A stretch of 64,000 bases of DNA, taken from NCBI GenBank assembly GCA_036245525.1, contig BTPG01000001.1, forward strand, positions 182,387,250 through 182,451,249. The letters run 5' to 3'. A program made the translations under genes and the position numbers. The stretch is from Semisulcospira habei. Lineage: Eukaryota > Mollusca > Gastropoda > Semisulcospiridae. Below the pieces are notes generated by a model. The model worked only from the letters and a program-made list of their open reading frames with translations, had not been told where the DNA came from and did no database searches. Shown here piece by piece: positions 53,101-64,000 of this stretch. The stretch's first letter is position 1; every line of letters starts with the position of its first letter.

Positions 53101-55850
53101 TATTTTGGTATGTTATAAACGTATCGTGGCTAATTTTAGCGTTAAAGTTGACAAAATTACTCGCCGCCATAACTCGTGAACCGCTTGGTCGATCGCAAAA
53201 TAACAAACTGGAACGGATTTAAGATTCTCTCCTCTGATTGGATGCCAAATTTCAGTGTTCTACGTCATCACTGCAAGCCGTACGGTCGGTTTGAATATTC
53301 ATGACCATTTCGTGCTCGCGCGGCGCCATGCCCATTGCGGCGCGGTCGGCGTAAACACCCAGTCCCGCCGGTAAATCACGATTTATTTTACCAAACAACA
53401 ACAGCAAAAGCACAAACAAGGTATCAAATGATAAAATAATGTTTACTCTTTCACACTATGTAGATGAAATTAGCACAGCTATTATAGTTGTTGAGAAATC
53501 TCCATTCAAAGTGTATGACCCCACTGACTTCCCCATATTCCACACTTTTCCAGGGGGCAGTGGGCATTGCTACTTTAACCATATCTGGAGAACTGGTCAT
53601 TTTCCGCCGTCTTGGCGCCAGGCTGTGGTTGTACCGATCCCCAAGCCGGGTAAGGATCCTTCCGACCCGGGCAACTACCGGCCTATCGCTTTGACATCAT
53701 GTTTATGTAAAACTATGGAGCGCCTGGTCAACGCCCGCCTGGTGTGACATCTTGAGTCACAGGGTCTCCTCACAGACCTCCAGTGCGGTTTCCGGCGCTT
53801 CCGTAGTACAACTGACCATTTAGTCCGCTTTGAATCATTTATTCGAGATTCTTTTGTCAACAAGCAGCATGTCTATGCAATTTTTTTCGATCTTGAGAAG
53901 GCGTATGACACTACCTGGAAGTATGGCATAATGTCTGACTTGTTGGACATGGGTTTTAAAGGGCACCTGCCCGTTTTTATTCACAATTTTTTGACTAACC
54001 GGTCGTTCCATGTCCGTGTGGGCTCCACCCTCTCCGACTCCTTTGAACAGGAGATGGGTGTCCCACAGGGCAGCATTCTATCTCCTGTTTTATTTAGTAT
54101 TAAAATTAATAACATTGTAAAGGCCGTCAAGGATGATTCTGAATGCTCTTTGTTTGTTGACGACTTTGCTTTGTGCGCACGTGGTCGAGGACTTGCGTCC
54201 CTTGAGAGGCGCTTGCAGCTGTGCGTTGATCGCATCCAGCGGTGGGTGTCTCTCAATGGATTCAAGTTCTCGCCCTCCAAGACTGTTTGTGTGCATTTTA
54301 CTAACCAGACGAAATTTTTTCCAGAACCTAGCCTGAGCATTGCTGGAGTGCCAATTAAGGTGGCCGAGGAGGCAAAGTTTCTGGGGGTCATTTTTGACAA
54401 AAGACTTACCTTCCGCAACCATATTAATTACCTTAGAACCTCTTGTCAGAAGGCTCTCGACATTCTTCGTGTCGTCGGTCGTACTGACTGGGGTGCGGAC
54501 CGTACTGTCTTACTTCGTCTGTACCGGGCCCTTGTTCGGTCCAAACTGGATTACGGCTCTGTGGTGTATGGCTCAGCTTCCAAGTCTGTGCTACAGCGTC
54601 TGAACACAATTCACCATCAGGGTCTGCGGATATGTCTTGGGGCCTTCAGGACGTCTCCAGTTCCTAGTCTGTATGCCGAGGCAGGGGAGCCTTCTCTCAA
54701 GCTCCGCCGCATCCGCCTCATGCTCAGCTACGTTCTGAAACTGAAGGCCCATCCAGACAATCCTGCCTATGATTGTGTTTTTAAACCATCGTTTGCAGAG
54801 ATTTACGATACCCATCCGGGAGCTGTCCGTCCACTTTCTTTCCGTGTCTGACCTCATCTGCAGGCGGCCGGATTGGACCTGGACAGAGTTTCGGAATCCC
54901 TGCAACACATCACTCCACCTTGGCTCTTACCAGTTCCTGACATCTTGCTGGACTTGACTGCCCACAAGAAAGACTCTACTCCACCAGCCATATACCAACA
55001 GAGCCTCAATGAACTGCTTTCAATTTTTCCTGGCTATTGTCGCATCTATACCGATGGGTCAAAGTCTGAGGATGGGAGAGTGGCTGCGGCCGCAGTATCC
55101 TCTCGCCATCCTAGACGCCCATTTAAGCACCGCCTTCCAGACCACTCATCTGTATTTAGTGCGGAACTGCAGGCGGTTCTGCTGGCACTCAAGCATGCTT
55201 ATCGATCTAGAGAAAGGAACTTCCTGATTCTGTCTGACTCTCTTTCTGCCCTGCAGGCCCTTCAGGGCACGGGAAATGACCACCCACTGCTGGTGCAGAT
55301 CAGAGAGCTCCACGCGGACTTGATGAAGGAATATTATGATATCATTTTTATTTGGGTGCCAGGGCATGTGGGCATCGAAGGCAACAGGATCGCAGATTCT
55401 GCTGCCAACGATGCCCGCAATGACCCTGTCCCTGACACACAGACTGTTTATAGTGATTTTAGACATGTGGCTAGTGCGTACATAGCCCGTGAGTGGCAGT
55501 CCGAGTGGGACAAAGAGGAAGCTAACAAGCTGCATGAAGCCCTTCCTAAGTTGTCCGACGGTCTACCTTATCGCTGCGGCAGCCGCCGTGAGGAGACTGT
55601 CCTGGCTCGGCTCCACATCGGCCACACGTATGTTACGCACTCTTATTTACTTAAACAGGAGGAGCGTCCATGGTGTTATGCCTGCGACGAGCAGTACTCT
55701 GTTCAACACTTTTTGTTGTCTTGTGCTGATCTAATCGACACAAGGTATAAACATTTCACAGCAGACTCCTTGAAGGTTTTGTTCCGGGATGTGCCCCCGG
55801 ACAAGATCTTCAGTTTTCTGAGAGAGTGCCATATTTTTAATAAGATTTGA
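50115..55850 (+). pseudogene. LINE ORF2 copy 2, broken by stops and a DNA transposon
   Basis: Same domain order as the intact copy: endonuclease (MDSLLQWNCHGFQ, GDFNGHAHLWGSDH), reverse transcriptase (GVPQGSILSPVLF, FVDDF), RNase H (YTDGSKSEDG, VPGHVGIEGNR) and the Cys/His end. In-frame stops at 51111 (TGG to TAG), about 53746 (TGG to TGA) and 54849 (CGA to TGA), a 12-base deletion near 50350, and the 2-kb transposon at 51528-53572 make it non-functional. Confidence 0.93.
51528..53572. mobile_element. 2.0-kb non-autonomous DNA transposon of unknown superfamily
   Basis: Perfect 14-bp inverted ends TAGCAATGCCCACT...AGTGGGCATTGCTA and a 7-bp duplication CTTTAAC (51521-51527, 53573-53579). The empty site is visible in LINE copy 1 (GGCCTTTAACCATATC near 28860), which proves the boundaries. 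AT-rich interior with no transposase. The right ~300 bases are GC-richer, with several CGCG words. A 7-bp duplication does not fit the commonest superfamilies. Confidence 0.85.
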
Positions 55851-56091
55851 GCGTTTATAGATTATGATGTTTCTATTATTTTAACCTTTTTGGAGAGTCT
55901 TCCGACGTTTTCTTTAAAGACCTGTGCAACATTTTAGCCTGACATATTTTTAAGGTATATTTACATCATGTCTTAAGACCTTTCTTTTAGTCTGGCTGAC
56001 CAGATTTTTACCCTTCCCGCCGTGAGATGGCCTTAGTTGCCTGCTCGGCGTTAAACCCAAATAACTAACTAACTAACTGGTAATGTCGTAG

Positions 56092-57380
56092 AGCCGTTTC
56101 ATGTTGCCGCTGCCTGCTGCCTTTTCTGCCTCTGCTGCCAGGCTGTCTGTGTAGGCCCTCTTGTCTGCCCTGATACTCCTCTTCACCTCGCGGTTGGCTT
56201 CCGAGTATTCCCCCTGTGCCCTTACTTTGGCTGCTCTCGTGCGACTGTTGTTGACCGCTGCTTTCTTCTGCTTCCTCGCTTCTATCTTCTTCAAGGTCTG
56301 TGCCGACAGCCAGTCCTTGTGGTGGTGTTTCCTGAACCCTACAGTGTCTTTGCAGGTTGAGTTCAGCGCCTCTCTAACTGCCTTCCACTGCTGCTCTGTG
56401 GTGACCGCCTCCTCTTCATTTACTATCTCCTGTAGCGCTTGAAACCGGTTGGACAGCACCAGTTTGAACTCTTCTCTAACTCCAGTTTCTCTCAGGAGGC
56501 CTACATTATAGCGCTGTCTTCTTGTTGTCTCTGTGCGGCTTTTCTTTAGCTTGAGCTTCATTCTTAAGGTAAGCAGATGGTGGTCGGAGGCGACATCTGC
56601 TCCCCTCCTCACTCGAACATCTTGAAGGGATCTTCTAAATTTCTTGCTAATGCAGATATGGTCTATTTGGTTCTCTGTTGTATGGTCAGGTGAGACCCAA
56701 GTTGCTTTGTGTATTCTTCTGTGTGGGAAGATGCTGCCTCCAATGACAAGTCGGTTTAGAGCACAAAAGTCTACAAACCTCTCCCCGTTCTCACTCATCT
56801 CCGAGCCTAGTCCCTGTCTCCCCATCACCTCTTCGTATCCGGTGTTGTCCTCCCCTATTTTGGCATTAAAATCGCCCATGACGATGGTGATGTCTCGCTC
56901 TGCACATTTGTCCACGGCACTCTGGAGTCGGTTGTAGAACTCTTGTTTCTCTTCCTCGTCACTGTCATTGGTGGGCGCATAACACTGGATGACGTTCAGC
57001 TTGAGCTTTTTCTTGGTTCTAAAGGCTGCTGTTATAATTCTTGGCCCAAGAGGTTCCCAGCCCATCAGCGCTCTCTGTGCCACTGGTGACAGCATGAGTG
57101 CTACTCCTTCTGTATGGGGGGCATTCTCCTCTTCATGACCTGAATACAGAATCATCTCCCCACTTAACAGCCTTTTCTGGCCAGACTGCGTCCATCTGGC
57201 TTCACTGATGCCTAGCAGGGAAAGGTTGTACTTTTGCATTTCCGCTGCTATCTGGGCGGCCTTGCCGCTCTGGTACATGGTCTTGACGTTCCATGTGCCC
57301 ATGGTTGTATCCCTGGATAGAGAGAGGCGGCTCGGTCCTGTGGCTTCCGAAGACTTCCGGCTTTCACCACAGGACGTCAT
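56092..57380 (-). pseudogene. RTE endonuclease half (copy 2)
   Basis: A continuous frame from 57380 with ATG: a short leader, then the endonuclease (WNVKTMYQSGKAAQIAAEM, GISEARW, MGDFNAKIGED, ENQIDHICISKKFRR, SDHHLLTLRM) and the linker up to KRLYDIT, where the nested LINE interrupts. This half has no break of its own, so its 5' domain shows the intact form of the family, including the 49 bases lost from copy 1. Confidence 0.9.
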
Positions 57381-57670
57381 AAGTCTTCTAGTAGAAGAAC
57401 CTTCCTCCTCCAGGAAAGGAATTACTGTTAGTCTTTTCGTCGGCGTTTTTGTAGCTATTTCCTTTTTTGCAGGGTGGGGAAGCTACCCCCACGCCCAACC
57501 CCCTTACTAGGAGGACCAGGGGTTTTCTGTCGGGGTCACCTTCCCTTAGACCATGTTGGTTCACGGCACCTTATTTCATTCGGTGCACCCCTCTCACGAG
57601 GGACCCCCTATCCACCTCCCAGGGGATGCGCCTCAACGCCGTATGGTCCCAGCGCGAGGAACTGACAAAC

Positions 57671-57973
57671 TTATTTCTGTTCAAATTTCTGGACTTGCTT
57701 TTTGAGTTTGCCTCGGTGCTCATTGCTCATGCCATTCGAGTGCCGTCGTGCTTTAGCCATGGAAATACACTCAGCACAGCCATGGACTCTGAAAACTGTG
57801 TCGTAGCGGCGGTGCCACACACGGCACAGGGGTAGCATTTCTGGTACTTTCGCTTGTCGATGGAGATGGCGATGTCGAAGTGCAACTTTCTTCTTAGCGA
57901 TTATCAAGATTAGACGGTGCCGGATTGAAGAATCCAAAGCATTCCAGCTCTTCCTTTGCTTTTTCTCCGCCAT
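57671..57973 (-). CDS. Possible host first exon, uncertain
   Basis: About 100 codons from ATG 57973 in a MAEKKQRKSW context, preceded by GC-rich DNA, a setting like a promoter and first exon. The sequence is basic, with a Cys/His patch (LPLCRVWHRRYDTVFRVHGCAEC). I recognise no domain and see no splice-supported continuation; an alternative frame (CYPCAVCGTAA) is equally open for part of it. The RTE insertion ends only 11 bases away. Could be chance. Confidence 0.2.
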   Translation of the reverse strand: MAEKKQRKSWNALDSSIRHRLILIIAKKKVALRHRHLHRQAKVPEMLPLCRVWHRRYDTVFRVHGCAECISMAKARRHSNGMSNEHRGKLKKQVQKFEQK

Positions 57974-57979
57974 GTACAA

Positions 57980-58480
57980 CTTCGTTCTAGATCGAAAGCG
58001 AAACGCACGATGCCGTATCCCATAATAGTATTATGGTGAGGTCACAGCAAGTAACGCGTTCAACATGTAGCGCGCACTTTGTAATAACATGCTGACACTA
58101 CACATAAACTAACAGTTTGCCCGCCCTGTTACACTCGCACGGACCCCGGCGTCGGGTCGATTCTGAACGCAGCCGCGACTGAGCAAGGTGCTAAACGAAC
58201 CAATTCATCACTAAAAATAGAATAACCGTCACCGACCTCTGTTATGGTACGCATAGTTCGAGTGACGTGTTCGGCTACTGCCGCAAAGTGATGTTAGAGG
58301 CGACTCGCGGTGCGGTCAGGTCACGCGCCGGCGTACCTGATGTTCGGCTGGCGGTTAGCCGTTGGATTGGAAAACGCACGAGCGCACTCGCATTTGGCGA
58401 GTGGGTTTTTTTTTTTACTCGCCAATTTTTTTTTCACTCGCCATGGCGAGTAAATTACTCGCCATTTTCAGGGCTGATAA
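57980..58480. other. GC-rich, CpG-containing stretch
   Basis: More CpG dinucleotides than the surrounding DNA, a candidate promoter. Near 58395-58470 ACTCGCCA and GGCGAGT words repeat in both orientations, suggesting the edge of a small inverted-repeat element. No gene otherwise. Confidence 0.35.
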
Positions 58481-58856
58481 AGCCAAACAGTTATTATACG
58501 CACAGGCCATATTAACCCCCTTGTGCATACAACCCCAGCAACTGTAAACAGTACCTGGCGGTGCATGCACAAAAAGATTAATGAGAAATTATCACAAATG
58601 ACTTGTTCCTCCTCCTCATTCCTCTTTTCACCCAACATATATAAACGCATGCAAATTTAAGACGGAATTATGCATCATCCATGAAATAGTAGGTCAACTT
58701 GATTATTTATAATGACTTACAGCGGACGATACCATCAGTTACAGATGAACATTATTACCAGAAAAATGATAAAACAGACATCACCAGTCATGTTCTCCAA
58801 CCCCCACCCCTTCCCACTCTCCATCTCCAAATCCCCCTTCCTCCTTCCCTAAAACA

Positions 58857-59215
58857 AACCCCCCACCCGGGTCTGCCCTGGGGGACTTGGGTGGGGTTAA
58901 CTACTATTTAGTTCCCAGGGTCCACAGGGTGGGTTTTCTCCTCTATTCTGGGGCATGTTTCTGTCTACCCTTGGTCCATTCACCTGTATTTGCCTTTTTA
59001 AAACTCTAACTACTGTCTGCGCTGCCTGTAGCTCTTGATATTGGATGAATGGTCTTAGCTTTATTTAGGCCCCATGTCATAGGTTTATTTAACGTATTGG
59101 ACCGGCTGGCGACATACATTCAATATTCTGTTTAGTTTTTTTTCACAAGCAGTGCAGGCACGTCCTGAGAAAGTCTTGTTGCTGTCGGGATGTTAAACAA
59201 TGTACAACCCACCAA
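58857..59215 (+). mobile_element. CAAT-tailed SINE, copy 7 (diverged)
   Basis: 359 bp with small internal deletions and a mutated tail. Target duplication CCTAAAACA only 9 bp (58848-58856, 59216-59224). The oldest-looking copy. Confidence 0.8.
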
Positions 59216-59224
59216 CCTAAAACA

Positions 59225-60056
59225 CACACAGACAGAGAGAGTAACTGTATGTTTGAAGAGCAATTTACTTCTCAATAATATGACTAGGAACTGATTTGGG
59301 CTTTTTAAATGAAACAAATTGTTTACTGTTCAACCTTCTTTCGGTGTTTTTTTTTTTCTTTTTTTTTATCTTTCTGTAATCGTCTTATTACTGCAGCTTA
59401 TATTCCTTCTGGTGGTACAGTCTGTTGCGCCCAGTTTTCAGATTTCTCTTGAAACTAGCCTGCTTTTTTTGTAAATAGCTGGCTTGACCACCTCTTGTGA
59501 GGGGCAGTTACCTGGAGGAGGGGGGGGGGGGAGGGATGTTCCAACTTTTTGTTTGGGTCATTGGACCTGATGCAAAAAGACCTGCCGACTAGATCTTACT
59601 GCCAGTGGCCGAAAAATCAGACAACACGTCTTGTCGAAATAACAAACAGGGACCAGGGTGTCCCTGGGAAACAAAAGGGAACTTTGTTATAGCATTGCCA
59701 GTAAAGAATTTCTCTCCTGGAGAAGGGGGGGGGGGGTGGTGGACCCCCCCACCTTCCGCCCCCGGTTGCTGCTGTTCCCCCCCCCCCACATCAGTATTGG
59801 TTTCTCCACTGCACACGTAAAAGCGACCATGCATTAAATCATTTTATGACATACTGATAAACCACCACACCTTTACTCAAACCAACAACTCAAAACAATC
59901 AGTTCCTATTATATGTAGCTGACTTACACACACGCGCGCGTGCGCTCACACACACGCACACACACACACACACACCAAGACAAAACAAACATAGATCATC
60001 GAAAAATCATAAGAATGTAAATTCTGCATGTCCGACTGAATTTAATGGAAACAGTT
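59225..60056. other. Gene-free DNA with G-, C- and CA-runs
   Basis: T-runs near 59347, G-tracts near 59520 and 59727, C-tracts near 59745 and 59777 and a CA microsatellite near 59930-59975. No gene seen. Confidence 0.6.
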
Positions 60057-60060
60057 TTAA

Positions 60061-60144
60061 CCCTTTGCATGTCGGTAGTGGTTTTAGTCACGTTGATTCC
60101 TACAGCAATCATCACGGCTAAAACCGCTACCAACACGCAAAGGG
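60061..60144. mobile_element. 84-bp TTAA-flanked hairpin element
   Basis: Inverted ends CCCTTTGCATGTCGGTAG and CTACCAACACGCAAAGGG (a few mismatches) extend inward through GTGGTTTTAG / CTAAAACC. Flanked by TTAA at 60057-60060 and 60145-60148. A minimal piggyBac-type MITE, related at its ends to 1644-2726. Confidence 0.75.
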
Positions 60145-60149
60145 TTAAG

Positions 60150-61385
60150 ATTACAGTTCTGAAAACAACTCTCATCTTTTGTGCTGTTTTTGTTCTTTGT
60201 TTGTTTTTGTTTTCTTTTGTAGGGAGGTAAACTTAAATATTTGAGAGTTTTTGGTTTACATATTATATGAACAATTTATTTATTTATGTAAATTACCTGG
60301 CTGAAGTGACACGTGTAGCAGGATCTCTCTTCTTGGGTGGCTGTCTCTTTGCTGTCACTTTTGGGTCTGGGTTGGGCATAGCAAACGAAGTTGGCACAGC
60401 ATCCCACAACAGACTGTGTCTTTTCGTGACACACATAAACTGGCTGTCTTCAAAATGGATACTACATTACATGTAGGCCCGTGAATGCAGCTCTGCAGGT
60501 GGCAGTCTCAACAAATCTTCTCTTAAATTGTTCTGCATTTATTTCTTACATCTGTTGGGAAAATAACAAACACTGAATGAAATTGAAGTATTAAAACATT
60601 ACCTAAACGCTTTAATATGTAGTCCTAGTTCGTGAGAACAGTTAGGTTGCAATGTTTTTCCCATTTCTAAAGTAATATTAGCTGTGCACAAGCAGCAGAA
60701 ATGATTGGATCTAACTTGCGTTAATCCAATATTAGTGGAGAGGAGAACTATTCTATGTACAGATGGATCACTTATACATTTGAACGGAAATACTAAGAAT
60801 GTATAATTTCTTTGGATCTAAATGTTAGACCACTTTCCAACTGATAACATTTCTTGGAATTCGTGGAGAGCTAGGGTCTAATTGCAGTCAGACCAGTTTT
60901 CCGCTTCAGACCAAAAAGGTGACTGCCCAGCGTGTCAAATGCAGAGAAGAACCGAATGGAGAAATTTCCAGACTCAAACCCAAAGATAATTAAAATTGTT
61001 TTTAATGCCTATCCGTTTACATATCACTCGTGTACCTTTGTCACATGCGTGACCAATGCTTGCTTATTGCCCGGCATCCCTATCTCAAAATCGTTTTTTT
61101 TTTCCTCTCATATACCGAGACCACTCATTCTGTATGCCATTCAATTATTCTCTAGTCGTAAGTGTATGCAGAAATAAGAGCTAAAAGTGATTAGCTTACC
61201 TTTTTTCTTCCTTGGGTAAGCAGAAGAAGGATATGCTGATACAACTTCGCTTGTTGCGTTTGAGAAAGAAATTGCTTTGCGAGTTTTAGTCCCCTTCGCT
61301 TTGCTCAGTCAGCCTGTTGTAGCAGGTTTACAAGGGAAATAACTCTCAAGACGCGTCCTCGCCGAGTGCTTTGTCTTATAATGTA
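60150..61385. other. Gene-free DNA
   Basis: No domain-bearing frame, RNA gene or clear repeat seen on either strand. Confidence 0.4.
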
Positions 61386-63420
61386 TTGTCTTTGCCAGTT
61401 TATGATTAGAACAAAAAGAGTAAAGAGTGAGATACTTCCCCCTTGGTTGACCAAAGAAGTAATGCATGCCATGTCAGTGCGAAATGACCTAAAAAGAGTT
61501 AGTTATTTGTGTTTAACGCCGAGCAGGTGACTAAGGCCATCTCACGGCGGGTACCTAAAAAGAGAAAAGAACTTTGATGAATTTAAAAAGCAGCGAAACC
61601 ATGTGAGGTCAGTGGTGTGCGCCGCAAGGAGGGACTTTATCCACAACACTGTCAAGGACAACAAAGATGTGTCAGCAGTGTGGTGGGTACTGAATTCGAT
61701 CACCCAAGGCAATAGCATTAGGTCAACAATCATCCCTAGCAATCTCTCCGCCGACACATTCAACGAACATTTTTTGTCTGTTGCGGATTTTGATAACTAC
61801 TCCTAGTCGTGATACAGAGGCTGACATATGCCCCGATTACTTAGTTAATTTCTGCAACAAACTGGCACACCACCATTTAATATCCCCATACTTGCTGTGC
61901 ACGAAGTGGGCAAATGAATTAATGACCTAGCTAATAAGAAGTCCTCCGACCATGATGATATCAACCCACAAATATTAAAGTTGTCATCGTAGAAACCCTT
62001 ACTTATATTTTCAACTTATGTATTCAAAACAATGCATTTCCTACAGACCTTAAAGTCGCTAAAGTCGTTTCACTGCCAAAATCAAAAGATCATACTGACC
62101 CTAACAACTATAGACCCATTTCTCTGCTGTCAGTATTATCTAAACCCCTCAAAAGGCATATATACATAAACACCTGTCTGACTACTTAGAATCACGAAAG
62201 TTGCTCCATTCGTCTCAGTCAGGATTTTGCCCTCGGCACTCATGTCCTACAGCTCTGAGCAGATTAACAGACACATGGCTGTCAAATATGAATAATTCAT
62301 AGCTGACAGGTGTAATTTATCTTGACTTTAAAAGGCTTTCCACTTGGTGAACATACAATATTGATTTCCAAACTGAGCATTATCTTCAAAACGATATGGC
62401 TGTTTTTTTTTTTAGTTTTTTTTTTTTTTTACATCTTACCTCAAAAACAGGAAACAGAAAGTAATTGCTAATGAGCCTACACTTCTTCTAAAGATGTTAA
62501 ACTCGGAGTGCCACAGGTGTCAATCTTAGGTCCTCTTTTATTTGTATTTACATCAGTGACCTACCTCTTAAGTCTAACCTATGAAGCAACACAGTGTGAT
62601 ATATTCGCCGATGATACCTCAATCAACACAGCTAACAAAGACATAAGTGTAGTTGAAAACAGCCTTCAAAAAATTCTCAACGATATATCAGCATGGTGTA
62701 AAGTCAACTCAGTGATTCTGCATCCTACTAAAAACAAAATCTATGACTATTGCAACACGCCAAAAGTATAAGTTGAAACCATTAAAGCTTAATCTATCAC
62801 TCAGCGATTACATAGAACAGGTAGCCGAACATCGTCTATTGGGGGTCACAATTGATAATCAGCTGAGGTGGCAGATGCTAATTGACAATGTCTGTAAAAC
62901 AGTCTCTAGAAAAATGTCTTTACATTATCAAAATTAAAGTATTACACAGAAAATTGTTCAGTAATGCACACATCATGTCACATATATAAACTACGCATTG
63001 ACGGTGTGGGATTGTTGCAGTGATGTCCACTTAAAAAGACTAAATTCTTTAAATAGGAGAATGGCAAAATTAATTTTTCCTGACCCGCACTTGACGACCG
63101 AGGAAAAACTCAATAAAGCTGGATTCCTACCCCTTCAAAATCACTTTAAATTTAACAAAAGGGTACTGATCTTTAAAGTGTGGAACCATATCGCTCCAGA
63201 ATATCTAACACTAGAGCTGTTTAAAAAATCAGATTCCTGCTATAGGAATATGAGGGGTCTTTATATTGTTCCAAAACCCCAAATAGATATAATGTTTAAA
63301 TCTACTTTGTCGTTTGCAGGTTCCACACTGTGGAACTCGCTCCCACATCAGGTTAAAGCCACTGCGACATTATCTCATTGCAAGACGAGTCTTTATAGAT
63401 ACATGACATCACTCAAATAA
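61386..63420 (+). pseudogene. CR1/L2-like LINE remnant, reverse transcriptase
   Basis: Coding matter in several frames. From 61386 a linker region (PPWLTKEVMHAMSVRNDLKK, then NFDEFKKQRNHVRSVVCAA), then early reverse transcriptase (DPNNYRPISLLSVLSK near 62095), VSILGPLLF (near 62515), catalytic FADDT (near 62605), LLGVTIDNQLRW (near 62835), and a C-terminal part 62998-63420 (RRMAKLIFPDPHLTTEEKL). Many stops and indels. The motif style suits CR1/L2/Jockey-group elements. The endonuclease is not here; a similar family's endonuclease fragment is at 43364-44180. Confidence 0.8.
61499..61552 (-). mobile_element. 54-bp crumb of the I-type LINE 3' end
   Basis: Reverse copy of the LINE tail (TTAACGCCGAGCAGG, GGCCATCTCACGGCGG) with an exact 12-bp target duplication ACCTAAAAAGAG at 61487-61498 and 61553-61564. 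Inserted in the decayed CR1/L2-like LINE. Confidence 0.85.
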
Positions 63421-63933
63421 CAATATCTAGTTATACGTTGACACACGAATGTACGTATATGTTCTAACAATCATGTGTACGTGTGCGCGTGTGCCACCCC
63501 TGCTATAAGCTTTATTGTTTTCCTCCCTACGTCACACGACCAGTCACTTTAGCGCAAACCGTACCATATCACCCTGATACAAAAACCCTTGTAGCAAAAA
63601 TGGCGGACTTCTTGTAGCCCTCTTTGTGACGCATCTTGAATGCGAGTTTTGTTCTATAAAAGATCTCCAAAACGTTCAAAAGTTAAAAGTTACTTAGTGT
63701 TGTTCGAAACAACAGGCACACTCAGTACTTGAGACAGCAACGTTATGAAATATTTTAAATTCCGTCATAAGTCTATTATGTATAAATGTATATTTCTTTG
63801 ACGTCAGTCATGTCTGGTGTGATCTAGGTCGGAAGATGTCTTCTTGATTTCTTTTATGAAAATAGTGGAGGAATGAAAACAAATATGTTATTGGTAGCAG
63901 GGGCTTGCTGCATGGATCCTTGTAGGCCTTCGG
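63421..63933. other. Gene-free DNA
   Basis: No gene or repeat recognised between the LINE remnant and the terminal palindrome. Confidence 0.4.
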
Positions 63934-64000
63934 GAGGTCAAAGAAACCATTGTACCCCTCAGGCGTTCGGCCTGAGGGGTACAATGGTTCCTTTGACCTC
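63934..64000. repeat. Palindrome with 31-bp arms at the window end
   Basis: GAGGTCAAAGAAACCATTGT and the next 11 bases (63934-63964) pair with 63970-64000 with a single mismatch, around a 5-base loop GTTCG. The window stops exactly at the arm's end, so the true extent is unknown. Confidence 0.85.

Larger units (their letters stand above)
47624..56076 (+). mobile_element. I-type LINE copy 2, itself carrying two insertions
   Basis: Full-length relative of copy 1, opposite to its RTE host in orientation, with target duplication CTGGTAATGTCGTAG at 47609-47623 and 56077-56091 (13-15 bp, the first two bases being ambiguous with the AACT tail). Internal insertions: SINE 49218-49604 in ORF1 and DNA transposon 51528-53572 in ORF2. 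Without these it is about 6.0 kb. Confidence 0.93.
45894..57659 (-). mobile_element. RTE-type LINE copy 2, split by nested elements
   Basis: Two halves, 45894-47623 (3' part) and 56077-57659 (5' part), join to about 3.3 kb. Same family as 37322-40566 and very similar to it. Tail GTAA-type at the left. The I-type LINE 47624-56076 sits between the halves. Confidence 0.92.

Overview
The window looks like animal nuclear DNA, probably from a marine lophotrochozoan and most likely a mollusc. That assignment is inference, from the mix of RTE-type and I-type LINEs, a Polinton, abundant microsatellites and long gene-poor stretches. No clear host gene is present. The best host candidate is a short GC-rich stretch with one possible first exon near 57.7-58.0 kb. 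Almost everything else recognisable is mobile DNA, much of it nested.

Left part (1-5.37 kb): gene-free DNA with a piggyBac-type non-autonomous element (1644-2726, TTAA-flanked), a second small DNA element with 14-bp inverted ends (3645-4281), tetranucleotide repeats and a LINE-tail fragment.

Polinton/Maverick (5376-24943): an integrated virus-like DNA transposon of 19.6 kb with 245-bp terminal inverted repeats starting AG and ending CT, and an exact 6-bp target duplication CCCATG. It carries a protein-primed family B DNA polymerase, a retroviral-type integrase, a likely double-jelly-roll major capsid protein, a likely minor capsid protein and about nine small proteins, several with membrane segments. 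I see no packaging ATPase and no capsid protease. Many genes carry frameshifts, and later insertions broke several of them: three SINEs, one LINE fragment and one palindromic retro-insertion. This copy therefore looks dead. At least eight of its start codons share an A-rich leader (like AATAAAA just before ATG), suggesting a common promoter signal.

Middle (25.3-45.5 kb): a full-length I-type LINE with both ORFs open and a 14-bp target duplication (25357-31359); a 3.4-kb array of 527-bp units, five direct then two inverted, inside one 18-bp target duplication (31870-35282); a 164-bp tandem repeat rich in AGGTCA half-sites (about 36.1-37.3 kb), into which an RTE LINE (37322-40566) and a 42-bp LINE-tail crumb inserted; and a degraded third copy of the I-type LINE (40738-42425).

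Right part (45.9-64 kb): a second RTE LINE (45894-57659) was split by a second I-type LINE (47624-56076), which was itself split by a SINE (49218-49604) and a 2.0-kb DNA transposon (51528-53572). Target duplications support every level. Beyond it lie a possible promoter/exon region, another SINE, an 84-bp TTAA-flanked hairpin element, a decayed CR1/L2-like LINE, and a 31-bp-arm palindrome cut by the window end.
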